Counted from the first letter of the stretch, positions 22,780 to 34,171 are shown. The stretch: 64,000 nt of DNA from Ailurus styani (GCA_002007465.1 LNAC01000744.1:147408-211407); one strand, 5' to 3'. Notes: generated by a model from the letters alone, not told the origin. Program-made: numbers and translations.

Positions 22780-24105
22780 AGGATTTCCCTGCATACTTTG
22801 GCATGTTTATTTTTCAATACAAATGTTATAATCAGTACATTCATTTTTTAAAAAACTTATTTTTAAGTGATACGTATATTTTTACATTTAGGGATAATTT
22901 AGGGAGAATTGACCTCTTTATAAAGTCTGTTTTATCTAAAAACATAAATATCCTCCTATTTGTCCAAGTCTTCTTTTTGACCCTCAGTAGCTTTAAAAAT
23001 CTTCTTCATGTAACTCTTCATTTCTCAAATTTATTCCCGGGAATTAATTCTTTTTTGTTGCTAATACAAATGAGGTCCTTTCTTCCATTTTATTTTCTAA
23101 CTGATTGTTGTTTCAAGGATGTTTAAAAACCAAGGGAGAAAAAATTTATTTTTAGCTAAATAAGTGGAATTTTCTAAACCATAATAAGTAACCATAGCAG
23201 TTGTAATTTAATTCTGTTCAGAATAGTTGCAAAAGGAAAAAAAAACCCAAATTCATACAAGTAGAAGGATATTAGGAATAAATTAAAATATCTTTTTAAA
23301 GTTGTTTCTTTGATTCACGTTTTAATCTTAAAATAGAATCCATATAATTTTCTCGTTCTCACACATCACTCACTGTTCATCTTTTGCCTGGTAGGGTACA
23401 CATGTTGTTTTCACCCAAGGCTTCTCAGGGCGCTCTGCTAATTGCTTACCTCTCCCCAGGGGAAGGCTGGCAGCTCAACTATTCTCTTCTTTCTCACCTA
23501 GATCTTAAGGGACAAATGCTGTTGGGAACTAGAGCTTACAGCTCATGCGGAGGAGATGGCTGATGCCTCCCAGCTCCCCTCCTCCCGGCCCCCACCTGCC
23601 AGTTCCCTTCCACAATAGCCTGGGAAAGCACTATGTATCCAGGAAATCCCAGCTGTACCAAGAAGCGAGAACATTTCCAAGGTCGCAGGAAAGAAGAAAG
23701 AGGGAAGTTCTTACAGAGGACTTCCAGATTTGCAACCTGGGAGGAAACAGGATGGAGGACTAAGTTGTTCTGGGAGGGGAGCCTGGAGCTGGGGAGACAC
23801 CAGGCTGTGTAGCCTTAGGGGAGAGTTTTCCTTTAGTGAGTGGCCTCATTAGTCTTGGTTCTCATCCTTAGAACTGAGTTGGTTGACTCTGTGACTTTGG
23901 AATACTCATTGATTGGGCTAGGAGAAGAAAGAGTAGGGTGACTTCTTGCCTCTCCTTTCATGCAGGAAAGGGACTAGAGGCCATAATCTTCTCTTCCTAA
24001 CAACCAAACAGCCTTTTTACAGGGAAAATCTCTACTGAACACATTGCTTAGGGTTAACTGGTGGCCTCTATATTTATAGGAAGGTAGTCAAGAGGCCTTT
24101 GCATA
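22780..24105. other. Unique stretch, no gene supported
   Basis: AT-rich up to about 23380, then a more balanced segment 23390-23990. The 72-codon frame at 23545-23763 sits in this better-composed part but has no domain or splice context I can defend. Confidence 0.45.
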
Positions 24106-24121
24106 ATAACACTAATAAGGA

Positions 24122-24310
24122 TGGACGCCTGGGTGGCTCAGTTGGTTAAGCTGCTGCCTTGGGCTCAGGTCATCATGATCCCAGGGTCTGGGGATCGAGT
24201 CCCACATCGGGCTCCCTGCTCAGCAGAGAGCCTGCTTCTCCCTCTCCCTCTGCCTGCCATTCTGCCTACTTGTGATCTCTCTCTCTGTCAAATAAATAAA
24301 TTAAAAAAAA
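24122..24310 (+). mobile_element. CAN SINE
   Basis: Head GACGCCTGGGTGGCTCAGTT, GGCTCAGGTCATCATGATCC, CTACTTGTGATCTCTC, tail AAATAAATAAATTAAAAA. Target duplication ATAACACTAATAAGGA / ATAACACTAAAAAGGA. Confidence 0.97.
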
Positions 24311-24354
24311 ATAACACTAAAAAGGAGTAGAAAGGCTATTGTATTTGGAGTGTC

Positions 24355-24515
24355 ATCCACCACCTCTGTCCTTTACATGGGTTCCCTTATTTTAATCCTT
24401 ACAGTGGCCCTGTAAGTCATATTACTGTATTTCTAATTCACAGATGAGGAAAGTTAGGTTGAGGGAAATCACGTAACATTGCAAAAGACAGAGTTGGGAT
24501 TTAAAATTAAGTATC
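24355..24515 (-). mobile_element. MIR, antisense
   Basis: TTAATCCTTACAGTGGCCC, TCACAGATGAGGAAAGTTAGG, GGGAAATCACGTAACATTG, GACAGAGTTGGGATTTAAA follow the antisense MIR order. Confidence 0.75.
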
Positions 24516-24539
24516 TGACTTTAATGATCATGCTTTTTT

Positions 24540-24563
24540 TTTTTTTGGTTTTATGTATTTATT

Positions 24564-24596
<33 letters not shown>

Positions 24597-24762
24597 AAAA
24601 GAACACACAAGCAGGGAGTGGAGGGTGGGTGGGGGAGGTGTAGAAGACAGCAGACTCCCCCCTGAACAAGGCCCAAGCCCAGCACAGGGGATCGGGGAAT
24701 GACGTGACTTGAGCCAGACTTTCAAGGCAGACACTTAACTGACTGAGCCACCTGGGTGCCCC
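24540..24762 (-). mobile_element. CAN SINE (older type)
   Basis: Antisense copy with long GA run and head GAGCCACCTGGGTGCCCC. Target duplication AATGATCATGCTTTTT / AATGAATATGCTTTTT. Confidence 0.95.
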
Positions 24763-24862
24763 AATGAATATGCTTTTTACAATCACACTTAGGTCTTATG
24801 AAAATGAATGGTAAATCTTAATATTTTGAAATAAGGATGAGCAAAGAGAATAAAGTTTTTCT

Positions 24863-25070
24863 TTCTTTTCTTTTCTTCTTCCTGTTTTACATTTTATTTA
24901 TTTATTTGACCCAGAGGGAGTGCACACACAACCAAGGAGAACAGCAGGCAGAGGGAGAAGCAGACTCCCCGCTGAGCAGGGAGCCCAATGTGGGGCTCAA
25001 TCCCAGGACCCTGGGATCAAGACCTGAGCTGAAGGCAGATGCTTAACCGACTGAGCCACCCAGGCGCCCC
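24863..25070 (-). mobile_element. CAN SINE (older type)
   Basis: Antisense copy with head GAGCCACCCAGGCGCCCC. GTTTTTCT repeated on both sides (24855-24862 and 25073-25080). Confidence 0.95.
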
Positions 25071-25084
25071 AGGTTTTTCTGTAT

Positions 25085-26404
25085 ATTAAATATTTCTTCC
25101 CATAATTTTACATATTAATATATTCCTTCTAAAAATATGAGCTTTACTTAATCCTGACTGGGCTCATGTCTATGAGGGATGTTGTAAAGCCCATTCACAA
25201 GCATATAATATTTTTTGCTTTAAGAGACAGATATCTTCACACAGACGTTGAAGTTTAATAGCTCAGCCAGCATGTTTATTATACAATGTTCCAAAGACTA
25301 TTCTACTTGTGACTATAATTCTGTACTCATGGTTTGTAATATTCTTCCAGAGATGTCAGATGTGTGTATATGCCTGTGTGTGTGAGAGTGTGTGTGTTTA
25401 TGAATAATATGATTTCCTCGTGGGTGTGAATTTCATCCTTTCTGTGATTCCTGTGCCCTAACCATATTGCTAGGCAACACAAAGCAACACACATCCCACA
25501 TTCTCCTAATTCCGTTTAATGTTTTACCAATGGACCTTTGCTTTCATATGAAAGCAGAATCACACCAGTGGGTTTAGGATTTTGGATTTTTAAATAATCA
25601 GGTGTCCATTCTCATCAAACCAAATGACCATAACTATGAGAAACTGTCAGAAAAGAGGAAGAGCTGGCATAAGACAAATACACATATTTGTTTTAAGAAT
25701 TTGGTGATAATTCATTAGTAAAATTGGATGTGATTCTTACAGGTGACATCAAGGAGAGAGAATACTGGCTTCCTTCCAAAGGACTCCTAGGACCAAAAGG
25801 GAAATTGTGTAGGGAATACTTTTTCTGATATTGGTGATGTTGGACACATATAATTTGCCAGAGGAGAATCAGGTACACATCTCCTCTGTCAACATAGAGA
25901 CCAATATTTTCATGCCAGGCTCTAGTTTAGTAGAGTACAGTGAATGTGCTCATGATAATTACTCATCATAAGCTAAAGTCACTTACAGCCCTCCTGCCCT
26001 CTGTTCCTAGGGAAAGGTCAGAGGGAGACTTCAGGAGGCATGAAGCATACTGGAATTAGGCCGACAGTGGACAGACACACAGATCTTCATTGCTACAAAA
26101 AAGATCCCTTGATTTTGCCCCATTCTTTCAAGCCAAACCTCGGAGAACCCCAGAAGGAAGAACTTACAAGTGTTTACAATGCTGATCAGCATTATTTAAG
26201 AGGTAGCATTGTACAGGTCTGAAAGTCCTATGATGGCACTCTGAAGTAATACTCAACCTGTAAAAGCAAATATCACATTATAATTCCTTAGTTGCAGGCT
26301 TAGGAGAAAGGACTACCAAAATTTTTGCCAGGTGGGAGATGAAAATGACATGGAAAGGAGGCCACTGGTAAGAACAACACATATGGGAAAGTGTGATTGT
26401 ATCA
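25085..26404. other. Unique stretch, no gene seen
   Basis: About 1.3 kb without recognisable repeats, except a short TGTGTG-rich patch near 25365-25400. Reading frames of 60 codons only. Confidence 0.5.
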
Positions 26405-27110
26405 GTTACTGAAGACTATGTAATAATTTCCCCCCAAACTTAGTAGTTTATTTTTTTAGTTTTTTAAAAGAGTTTATTTGAGAGAGAGAGAGAGCCAGAG
26501 AGCACAAATGTGTGTGGGTGGGTGGGTGGGGGGAGTGGAACAGCAGAGGGAGAGGGAGAGGCAAACTTTCCACTGAGCAGGGAGCCCGATGTGTTGATCC
26601 CAGGACCCTGAGATCATGACCTGAGCTGAAGGCAGATGCTTAACTGACTGAGCCACCCAGGCATCCCCAAACGTAGTAGTTTAAAACAGTAAGAAACATT
26701 TATTATTTCACACAGTTTCAGTGTGTCTGGAGCTGAAGAGTGCCTCAGCCTGTTGGTTCTATCTCATGATCTCTTATGAGTCCACAGTTAAGATGACAGC
26801 CAATGCTGCAGTCATTTGAAGGTTTGGGGCTGGAAAATCCACTTTCAAGATGGTTTATTCACATAACTGGCAAGTCAGTGCTGGCTGTTGGCAAAAGGAT
26901 TTACTTGCTCACCATATGGCCTCCTACATGTCCTTACAACACAGTATCTAGTTTCTCCAGAGTGGACAATCCAAGAGAGAGCCAGACAGTAGCCACAGCG
27001 TCTTTTACAGCCCAGTGCTGGAAGTCGTGGTCATACCATTCCGCAGTATCCTATTGGTTATACAGGTCATCCCTATTCAGTGCAACAGCTGAGCCCATAA
27101 AGGTGTAAAC
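26405..27110 (-). mobile_element. Ancient LTR-like repeat, antisense (family unresolved)
   Basis: Order of phrases fits a widespread old mammalian repeat, probably LTR-class: CCCCAAACTTAGTAGTTTA, AAACATTTATTATTTCACAC, GTTAAGATGACAGCCAATGC, GGGGCTGGAAAATCCACTTT, CAATCCAAGAGAGAGCCAG, TATCCTATTGGTTATACAG. Interrupted by the SINE at 26451. A related copy lies at 43540-43930. The 101-codon frame 26803-27108 is inside it and is not a gene. Confidence 0.5.
26451..26667 (-). mobile_element. CAN SINE (older type)
   Basis: Antisense copy. Target duplication CAAACTTAGTAGTTTA / CAAACGTAGTAGTTTA (26435-26450 and 26668-26683) inside the LTR-like repeat. Confidence 0.96.
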
Positions 27111-27204
27111 ACTGGGGAGTGGGAATCGTTGGGGGCTATGCATACTGTGCACACAGGATTGAGAAGAGATTCCTGTGTTGGCTGAGTGATTGATTGCACT
27201 GGGC

Positions 27205-27340
27205 CAGTGGTCTCAATGCCAGCTGTGAGCAATTGCCTGTGTGAGAATGACCCGAAGGCACCTTTAATACTATTGGTTTCCCAGGCTTTCCCCCCAAATA
27301 GTCTGATTAAATCAGGGATGATGCCCAGATTTGATAATTA
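27205..27340. mobile_element. hAT-Charlie remnant (MER5/MER20 group)
   Basis: CAGTGGTCTCAATGCCAGCT, GAGAATGACCCGAAGGCACC, CCCAGGCTTTCCCCCC, GTCTGATTAAATCAGGGATG match the short MER5-type element in order. Confidence 0.55.
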
Positions 27341-27384
27341 CTGGATTAGGTGATGTACAAGGTAAGGTCCAACCTTGACCCTGT

Positions 27385-27515
27385 TCCCCAAACTTTCCAG
27401 ATCATAGGTGTTACCCAGGGAGTTTGTTTAAAATACAGATTTCCAGGCCCTACCTCCAGCTTCATGAATCAGAACCTCGAGTGAGGGCCCTAAAAATCTG
27501 TATTTCTGATTAATT
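27385..27515. mobile_element. MER20-like hAT remnant
   Basis: TTACCCAGGGAGTTTGTTTA, AAATACAGATTTCCAGGCCC, CATGAATCAGAACCTCGAG, AAAAATCTGTATTTCTGA match the MER20 order. Confidence 0.65.
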
Positions 27516-27680
27516 TTTAAAAATTTGGACCAAGTCATTCAACAGGATTGGAAATTTGAAAAGGTATAAAAGAATGTCATCTTCCAAGAGAAGGTGATCA
27601 GTATTACTTTGTATGTGTATGTATTCTTCCAACAATAAATGCACACATATAAATGTGGATATAGATACATTTTTTATTTT

Positions 27681-27886
27681 ATTTTATTTTATTTTTTAAA
27701 TTATTTATTTATTTATTTGACAGAGAGAGAGAGAGATCACAAGTAGGCAGAGGCAGGCAGAGAGAGAGGGGGAAGCAGGCTCCCTGCCGAGTAGGGAGCC
27801 CGATATGGGCCTCGATACCAGGACCCTGAGATCATGACCTGAGCCGAAGGCAGAGGCTTTAACCCACTGAGCCACCCAGGCGCCCC
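27681..27886 (-). mobile_element. CAN SINE, young mustelid-type
   Basis: Antisense copy with TCACAAGTAGGCAGAGGCAG, GGCTTTAACCCACTGAGCC and head CCAGGCGCCC. Perfect 14-base target duplication ACATTTTTTATTTT (27667-27680 and 27887-27900). It inserted into the tail of the next SINE. Confidence 0.97.
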
Positions 27887-27900
27887 ACATTTTTTATTTT

Positions 27901-28086
27901 AAGATTATATTTATTTATTTGACAGAGAAAGAGCAAAAGCGAGCACAAGCAGGGGAAGTGGCAGGCAGAGGGAGAAGCAGACTCCTCACTGAGCCGGGAC
28001 CCAATGGGGGACTCAATCCTAGGACTCTGGGATCATGAACTGAGCTGAAGGCAGATGCTCCACCGACTGAGCCACCCAGGCGCCTC
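27901..28086 (-). mobile_element. CAN SINE (older type)
   Basis: Antisense copy with GGCAGGCAGAGGGAGAAGC and head GAGCCACCCAGGCGCC. Its own target site appears as ATAGATACATTTTTT before the younger SINE and ATGTATGTATTTTTT after this one. Confidence 0.94.
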
Positions 28087-28099
28087 TTAATGTATGTAT

Positions 28100-28262
28100 T
28101 TTTTAAATTTCTTCTTCTTTTTTTTTAAACAAATTAAAAATCAAAAGCATATATGGTCAAAAGCCAGTTCATTCCTGATCCTAATCACCAGCTCTCCTCT
28201 TCAGATTCAAACACTTTTACCAGTTTCTTGTGCTTCCAGAGCCAGGGCTCCATAATTTTAAT
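28100..28262 (-). mobile_element. L1M 3' UTR fragment, antisense
   Basis: AAATCAAAAGCATATATGGT, CACTTTTACCAGTTTCTTGT, GCTTCCAGAGCC follow the antisense order of an old L1 3' UTR. Confidence 0.5.
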
Positions 28263-28864
28263 AAGTGACCCAGGCATTCTTATAGCCCAGCATGTTTGGG
28301 ACACCGTAAGTCTATTATAATATGTTTATAATAATAATATAATCTATTATAATAACTTGACATAGCTAGAAAGCTTCACTTGGCTCCTTATGGGTTATAT
28401 AGCACTCATTTAGTTGAACTCTACCTTGGATATTATAGTTAGATTCTTTCATTTAGCCATTACTTACAAGGGCCTATGATGGGCCTGGCCTAGTCAATGG
28501 TGGACAGAGAGCCCAGTGCATAGGAGCCCACAGTCTAATAGAGGAAACAACTACTCTCAGTGCAAGTGCTTTGAGAAAGGGGGAGAAAGGGCGCCCCAGC
28601 AGCTCACTGGCATAGGAGGTGGGTGAGGGCTTCTGGAAGGAAGGTGTTTCCACACTGGGGCAAAAGGGATGATGAGGCAGTGCTAATTGGGCAAATGGAG
28701 AAGCAAAGTTTTCTTGGAAAAGAGAAAGGAAAAATGCAAAGGTCCAAGTTTTGATCTGGCACGCGGCTCTCAGGCAACCTCAAAGTAAAGCACCTTGGTG
28801 TTGTGTGCAGGAGAGGCTGGAGATGAAACAAGGGAGGTAAGCTGAGGTCAAAATAAGAGGGAGG

Positions 28865-29042
28865 TGGGCGCCTGGGTGGCTCAGTGGGTTAAAGCCTCCG
28901 CCTTTGGCTCAGGTCATGATCTCAGGGTCCTGGGATCGAGGCCCGCATCGGGCTCTCTGCTCAGCGGGGAGACTGCTTCCTCCTCTCTCTCTGCCTACTT
29001 GTAATCTCTCTCTGTCAAATAAATAAATAAAATCTTTAAAAA
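28865..29042 (+). mobile_element. CAN SINE, young mustelid-type
   Basis: GGGCGCCTGGGTGGCTCAGT, GTTAAAGCCTCCGCC, GCCTACTTGTAATCTCTC, tail AAATAAATAAATAAAATC. Target duplication AAAATAAGAGGGAGG / AAAATAAGAGGGGAGG inside the L2. Confidence 0.97.
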
Positions 29043-29127
29043 AAAATAAGAGGGGAGGACATATAATGGCCCTGAAGTTCAGGAATTAAATTTGGGAATG
29101 ATATAATCAGTGTAAAAAGTGGATTTT

Positions 29128-29220
29128 GGGGGCACCTGGCTGGCTTAGTCAGTAGAGCATGTGACTCTTGATCTCAGGGTTGTGAGTTGAAGCCACACCT
29201 TGGGCAGAATTTACTTAAAA
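29128..29220 (+). mobile_element. Short CAN-type SINE lacking the CT-rich part
   Basis: Head GGGGCACCTGGCTGGCTTAG, GTGACTCTTGATCTCAGGG, GTTGTGAGTTGAAGCCACAC, then TTGGGCAGAATTTACTTAAA directly. Target duplication AAAAAGTGGATT / AAAAAGTAGATA. Confidence 0.88.
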
Positions 29221-29962
29221 AAAAAGTAGATATTAAAACATTGATTTTCATGCCAAAAAAAATGGATTGAAAAGGGTAAGAGTGGAAGCAGGGGGATAGT
29301 TTAGGAGGTTGTTGTCAGAGGAGATAGGCGCAGCCTGAATGAGATGGCCCTTGAAGGGATGGAAAGAACGAGAAACCTTTTGAAGTTATTTGACAGGTAG
29401 ATTCATCAGGACTTGGTGATTGATTGACAGGGGATGAAACTGGGTCACTCCCAAATTTCTAGCGCGGCAATTAGGTGTTCTGCACTTCGGTTGGGAACAC
29501 AGGTGGGAAAGCTCTTTGGGAGAAGCATTTGGGAGAGTGAAGGATGAGTTTGACATTTTGAATTTGAGGAAGACAGAGCGAGTAACTAAATGAAAATCTA
29601 GCATCAGACTGAGAAATAAGAGTTGATTGGTGGGAGTCCAGGGCAGGACGGCCATCTCCTAATTTGTCTGGAAGCCGTACTTCGCTGGCACCTCTACCTC
29701 TACCCCTGCTTTGTCCTGCCCCTGCCCCTCTCCCATCCCTTCTAACGCAGGCTAGTTCAACCTTTCTCCACCCCTTGGAGTGGAAGGGGCTAACGGATAG
29801 TTCTGCATCATAAGCTGCTGCCTGCACAAAATTCAGTAGCTGGCCAACAGTGTGCTAGGTTCAGGAAAAAAGGTAAAACCCTTCCGTTGATTATAAACGG
29901 TTACCTGATGGTTCCATGTTTCCCAGCATAGTGCCCAAAGTGGACTCTACATCTTTTTTCAG

Positions 29963-30038
29963 TTCTTAGTTTATTCTGGGTACTGAGGCTGTGTATTGCA
30001 CAGGCAACCGACGGCTGTGTGGACATACTTGAGACAAG
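29963..30038 (+). other. Candidate small exon (unproven)
   Basis: A pyrimidine tract ending ATCTTTTTTCAG precedes this 76-base segment and a near-consensus donor ACAAG|GTAAGCC follows it. Frame 3 is open throughout (it includes IAQATDGCVDILET); frames 1 and 2 contain stops. The product is not one I recognise. Acceptor and donor motifs occur by chance at appreciable rates, so this stays a candidate. Confidence 0.2.
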
Positions 30039-31409
30039 GTAAGCCTGCAGCCATAGTTTTCTTTGCCTTCTGGAGTTCTTAATTCTTTTTGCTGTAGTTA
30101 ATAGAGCTTTGGCTAATTAGATGTTTGAAAACACTCACCTTTGTTTGGTGCTCTGAACAACCAGCCAGAGGCAGTTTAAATTGTGAGGGTGACTAAGAAA
30201 ATAAGATCTTTGCTATTGTGCAGAGAAATCTGAAGAATTTTCTCCATTCTTCAGTTCTTGCTAAATGGCTCATTGTATGCTATCTGTATGGTATGGGTCT
30301 AGGACAGATTTCTCTCTGAACTTCACAGCATGGGTGGAAGAGAGTAATTTGGCCTTTCCTTTTTCCTGGCAGTCCGTGCCAGTCCATTTATATGGTATGT
30401 TCACAGGAGAGCTGACAAGTGTTGAGAGGTTTTATTTGATATGCATTTTTTTAAAGTAGAAAAAAATCCATAAAAATAGGTACTTTTAAGCCAGTTTTCC
30501 TAGTTAGTCTTAAGGTCATAACCCATTCTGTTTCACTAAAAATTTCCACCTCAAACCGAGTAACTACCTATGCTAAATTCTCAGGGCTGTGTTTAATATA
30601 TATGGTGAAACCATGTACTACAGGGACAGTTTTTAATGATACAAATGCAAAAATCACATTATTTTTCTGTGTAACTCGTAAAAGCCATTCCTTCTAAAAT
30701 GGGGCTGCTTATGCTAATTTGTTATAGTTAGTGAGTTGCAGGCAGCTCTGTGAATTTACTTTTCTTGGCAGTTCTAGAATATCCTGCCATAACACATACT
30801 GAAAAACTGTTTGATGGATTATGAAAATCTGGATGTACGAAAGGTACATCTTGTGCAAACCATAAGATAAATACATGATTACAACTTTAAAAATCTGTTA
30901 TCTCGTCAGGTTAAGGAAATTGTCATTATAACAACCCAAAGAAAATTAAACTATTTTGAATAGAAGACCCATTTGTACCTGCTGTAAATATTTTTAATAT
31001 CCAGCGCTGGCTCGATTTTGCTGTTCTTTCTGAAAATGCTGTCTGCTGGAGATAAACTGTATTCCATCTAGAACCCATCTTACGGATGGGTAGCACTTCT
31101 TTGCTCTTGCTGATGTTCTTAGTAAAGTGTAAGTTGTTGGGATGACTGGTGCAAAATATATTTTGAAATGTTATCATTACGTTTAATGAGGCCAGCCCTT
31201 TTCTGTTACTTCAAGGACGTTGAGTTACTGGGCCTGTCTGTATTAGATTTGTACTGATGTATGATTGCTTCATTAGTAATAAATGAAAAAATGATATAAT
31301 TTGGTTCGGTTGTGTGTTAGCTACACATAACTGGCACCTTTGAAATAGTCTCTAACCTCTAGCACCTTGCATTTCTAACAGATGAAAAGGTGTTGGGAAA
31401 AAAAACAAA

Positions 31410-31700
31410 GAATTTGTTCATTTATTCAAGAGAATATATACTGAGAAGCTATTATGTAAAAGCCACTGTATTCCACTTTCTTGGGAATACACCTTGATCA
31501 CCTTGATGAATATGAGAGATTTGGTTTATATCTTTGTCTTCTATCAGGGAGACAAACATGAAATGACAACTTATAAAATTAATTATTTTAGTAATTATGG
31601 GAAATGTTTCAAAAGATACCAGTAGGGTGGGTTGAGGGCAGATAACTGGAACTGGGTGGAGAAGCAAGCTTGTTTTAAGGGAGTTTTTAAAGTTTAAGTT
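31410..31700 (-). mobile_element. L2-like fragment, antisense (weak)
   Basis: TTGTTCATTTATTCAAGAGA, TACTGAGAAGCTATTATGTA, GCCACTGTATTCCACTTTCT and TCAGGGAGACAAACATGAAA resemble the antisense L2 3' end in order, but divergence is high. Confidence 0.4.
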
Positions 31701-32531
31701 GCGTTTGGAATGAACTGGAATAAAATCTTAACCGTGTCAATTAAAAAAAAAAAAAGGAAGAAGAGTTCTTGTATTTAAAGGTAAAGAGCCAAAAGATCTG
31801 TAAGAGAAATATGGTGTAGTGTGGTAAGAATCTTATACAGACAGGAAAACATCCTTGCTTGTGCTAAAAACATCTTACCACTTGAAGAAATGATTTTTAA
31901 CCCTAGGCTAAAAGTAAGATATTATATTCTGCTTTAGAAGGAGGAAAAATGGCTAAGAAATGCAGATGGCCAATTAACTTTTTCAGTTAAACTTCATGCA
32001 CGTGATAAAATATGTAAAACTTAACATGAAAAACTTCAGCATGTTTATATGCTTATAAATGCTTCAAATTGATTAAAATTCTTCAAGTACAAGGTTAGGC
32101 TCCTTGATTACCGAATGTTCTCATATATTTCAAAGCAAAATGGAATTTTATCGGAAGCTGCAGCATAAGGACAGAGTTATACAAAGACTAAATTGACTAA
32201 GAAAAGTCAGGTATGAGATGAAAATAATTTTTGTCACTTACTCTTTCCATAATGAATTTCAACCAAACCTAATTTATTGTAAGTTTCTAGCATAACATGT
32301 AGTTTTCAAAAATGTGTCATGAGAGAGACGTGTAATCAGAAATAAGTGTGATCATCTACTAGGCTTAGATTGGGTAAAAATATTAATTTACTGTTAATTT
32401 TTGAATAGGTAATACATATATTATTGAAAAAAAAGAAATCCAAAAATTAAACTGTCTTTCTCTCAATCCTGTTTCCTAACCACCCTGTTCCCAACCACCC
32501 CGGACCACATACAGAAACAGCCCCACACTGC

Positions 32532-32663
32532 AAATCTCAAGCAGGCTCTGTGCTGAGTGAGGAGGCCCATGTGGGGCTCAGTCTCACAACTCTGAGATCA
32601 TGGTTGGAGCTGAAACCAAGAATCAGATGCTTAATCGACTGTGCCACCCGGGTGCCCCCCCTT
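32532..32663 (-). mobile_element. CAN SINE, tail side truncated
   Basis: Antisense: CAAGCAGGCTCTGTGCTGAG, GGGGCTCAGTCTCACAACTC, GTGCCACCCGGGTGCCCC. The GA-rich tail side is missing. Confidence 0.88.
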
Positions 32664-32782
32664 TAAGATTTATTTATTTATACTTTGTTTTATTTTTTTG
32701 AACAGCTGTCTAGTATAGTGTGGATGGATGTACCATCATTTATTTAACCAGTTCCCTACAGATAAGCATTTGGGTTGTTTTC

Positions 32783-32976
32783 TTTTCTTTTTTCCTTTCC
32801 TTTTTTTTTTTTTTTTAAGATTTTTATCTATTTATTTGACAGAGAGAGAGAGAGAGAGTTCAAGCAAGGGAGAGACAGAGGGAGGGAGAGAAGCAGACTC
32901 CCTGCTGATCAGGGAGACTGATGGGGGGCTTGATCCCAGGACTCTGGGAACATGACCTGAGCCTCCCAGGCACCCC
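32783..32976 (-). mobile_element. CAN SINE with head-side deletion
   Basis: Antisense copy in which GACCTGAGCC joins directly to TCCCAGGCACCCC, so the A/B-box region is shortened. Perfect target duplication TGGGTTGTTTTC (32771-32782 and 32977-32988). Confidence 0.95.
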
Positions 32977-33735
32977 TGGGTTGTTTTCAATAAACAACTG
33001 TATAGTGAACAAACTTGAACGTGGTCATTTCACAAGTATTTCCACACAGGTAGAATTACTAGTCAAAGGATATAATCATTAGTAATTTTAGTAGAGATTG
33101 CCAAAATGTCCCAGAGTTTGTACCAATGTACGCTGCCAGCAGCAATATATGAGAATGTGTATTTTCTTCTTGTGTTACCATCTTTTAGATTCTATTTTGT
33201 GAATGATTGGAGAGAAATGACATCCCATTTTCTCATTATTTATCTCTTTTAAGATTTTCTAATTGGACTGTTGGTGATTTTCCTCTCTCACTTTGAAGAG
33301 GTTTTTTATATTAGGAAGGTAAGATCTTTATTAGCAATAGGAGTTGTAAAAATTTTTATCTCACTTTATCATTTGTATTTTGATTTGCCTGTGCTGGGTT
33401 TTGCTGCTGTAGTTTTATTATTATTTTTTTTGTGTGGTTTGATTTACCAATGTTTTCTTTTATGGCTTTTGGATTCAACCCACAGCTGGGAAGGACGACT
33501 ATACTCCAAGGTCATTAAGAGAGTATCTTGTTTGTCTGTTAAGGTTTGAGTAGTTTGTCATTGTTAGTCCTCAAATCTTTTATCCATTTCAAATTTGTCC
33601 TGGTATAAGATATGTGTTTCTAAAATGGTACCCAATTATCTCAATATCAAGTATTGAATTGTTCATACTTATCCCTTTGCAATGTCATTTTTATCCCAAA
33701 TGTATTTGGATCAATTTCTGCACCTTTTTTTTTTT

Positions 33736-34171
33736 ACATATGTATTTTTACACATTTCAACTCAAAAATGTTCCCATGTTGTTGCTGTGTTTAGGCTCCT
33801 TTTAGGTAACTGGAGTGTTTAATTTTTTATTTTAAATATAGTTTTTCCTAGTAACAAACCTTACATTTGTTGCTTTCTTGAGCAACATCTTTAGAAAGTT
33901 ATACAAAGTGAAAAATGTGTTTGCAGTTATGTGAAAATATTTTTCACATCAGAGTGAATTCTGCAAAGCCTGGAATCTTGTGAAAAAGAAAAATCTATTT
34001 CAAGTGAAATCCTTTCAACCCCAGGGAACCTCCATATACTCAGACCAAAAGTGGTTTTGGTTATACATAATGTATTCTAAAGAGAGATGGATAAATTGGG
34101 CATTACATCTACCTCAGAATCTCTCAGTGAGGTTACATAGAGACTTAACCCTAAATCACATTTATTGCAGG
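33736..34171. other. Unique AT-rich stretch
   Basis: No repeat or gene recognised. Confidence 0.4.

Larger units (their letters stand above)
28440..29640 (-). mobile_element. Long L2 remnant, antisense, split by two SINEs
   Basis: Antisense L2 order: TTTCATTTAGCCATTACTTAC, CCCACAGTCTAATAGAGG, GAGGGCTTCTGGAAGGAAGG, TGCAAAGGTCCAAGTTTTG, then after the first SINE GGCCCTGAAGTTCAGGAAT and, after the second, GTAAGAGTGGAAGCAGGGGG, ATCAGGACTTGGTGATTGAT, CACTCCCAAATTTCTAGC. Frames on the minus strand (for example 29386-29655) are by-products. Among the oldest repeats in the window. Confidence 0.75.
29641..32394. other. Repeat-poor stretch with one exon-like segment
   Basis: Nearly 2.8 kb with no SINE or L1, unusual for this window. 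It contains an exon-like segment (29963-30038, listed separately) and a weak L2-like patch at about 31410-31700. Otherwise AT-rich with no long frames. It may be intronic or regulatory DNA that tolerates few insertions; conservation data would be needed. Confidence 0.45.
32395..33735 (-). mobile_element. Old L1 (L1ME/HAL1-like) 3' region, antisense
   Basis: GTAATACATATATTATTGAA, ACAGGTAGAATTACTAGTCA, AGATTGCCAAAATGTCCCAG, TGTACCAATGTACGCTGCCA, then ATTTTATCCATTTCAAATT-type text near 33580 match the antisense order of an ancient L1 3' portion. Interrupted by the SINEs at 32532 and 32783. No intact frame remains. Confidence 0.6.

Noticed and set aside
24121..24330. Recurrent peptides such as GWLSGLKPLSSAQVM or AWVAQWVKASAFGSG at many loci
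   Set aside because: Translations of the CAN SINE head; the same peptide recurs wherever a SINE occurs.
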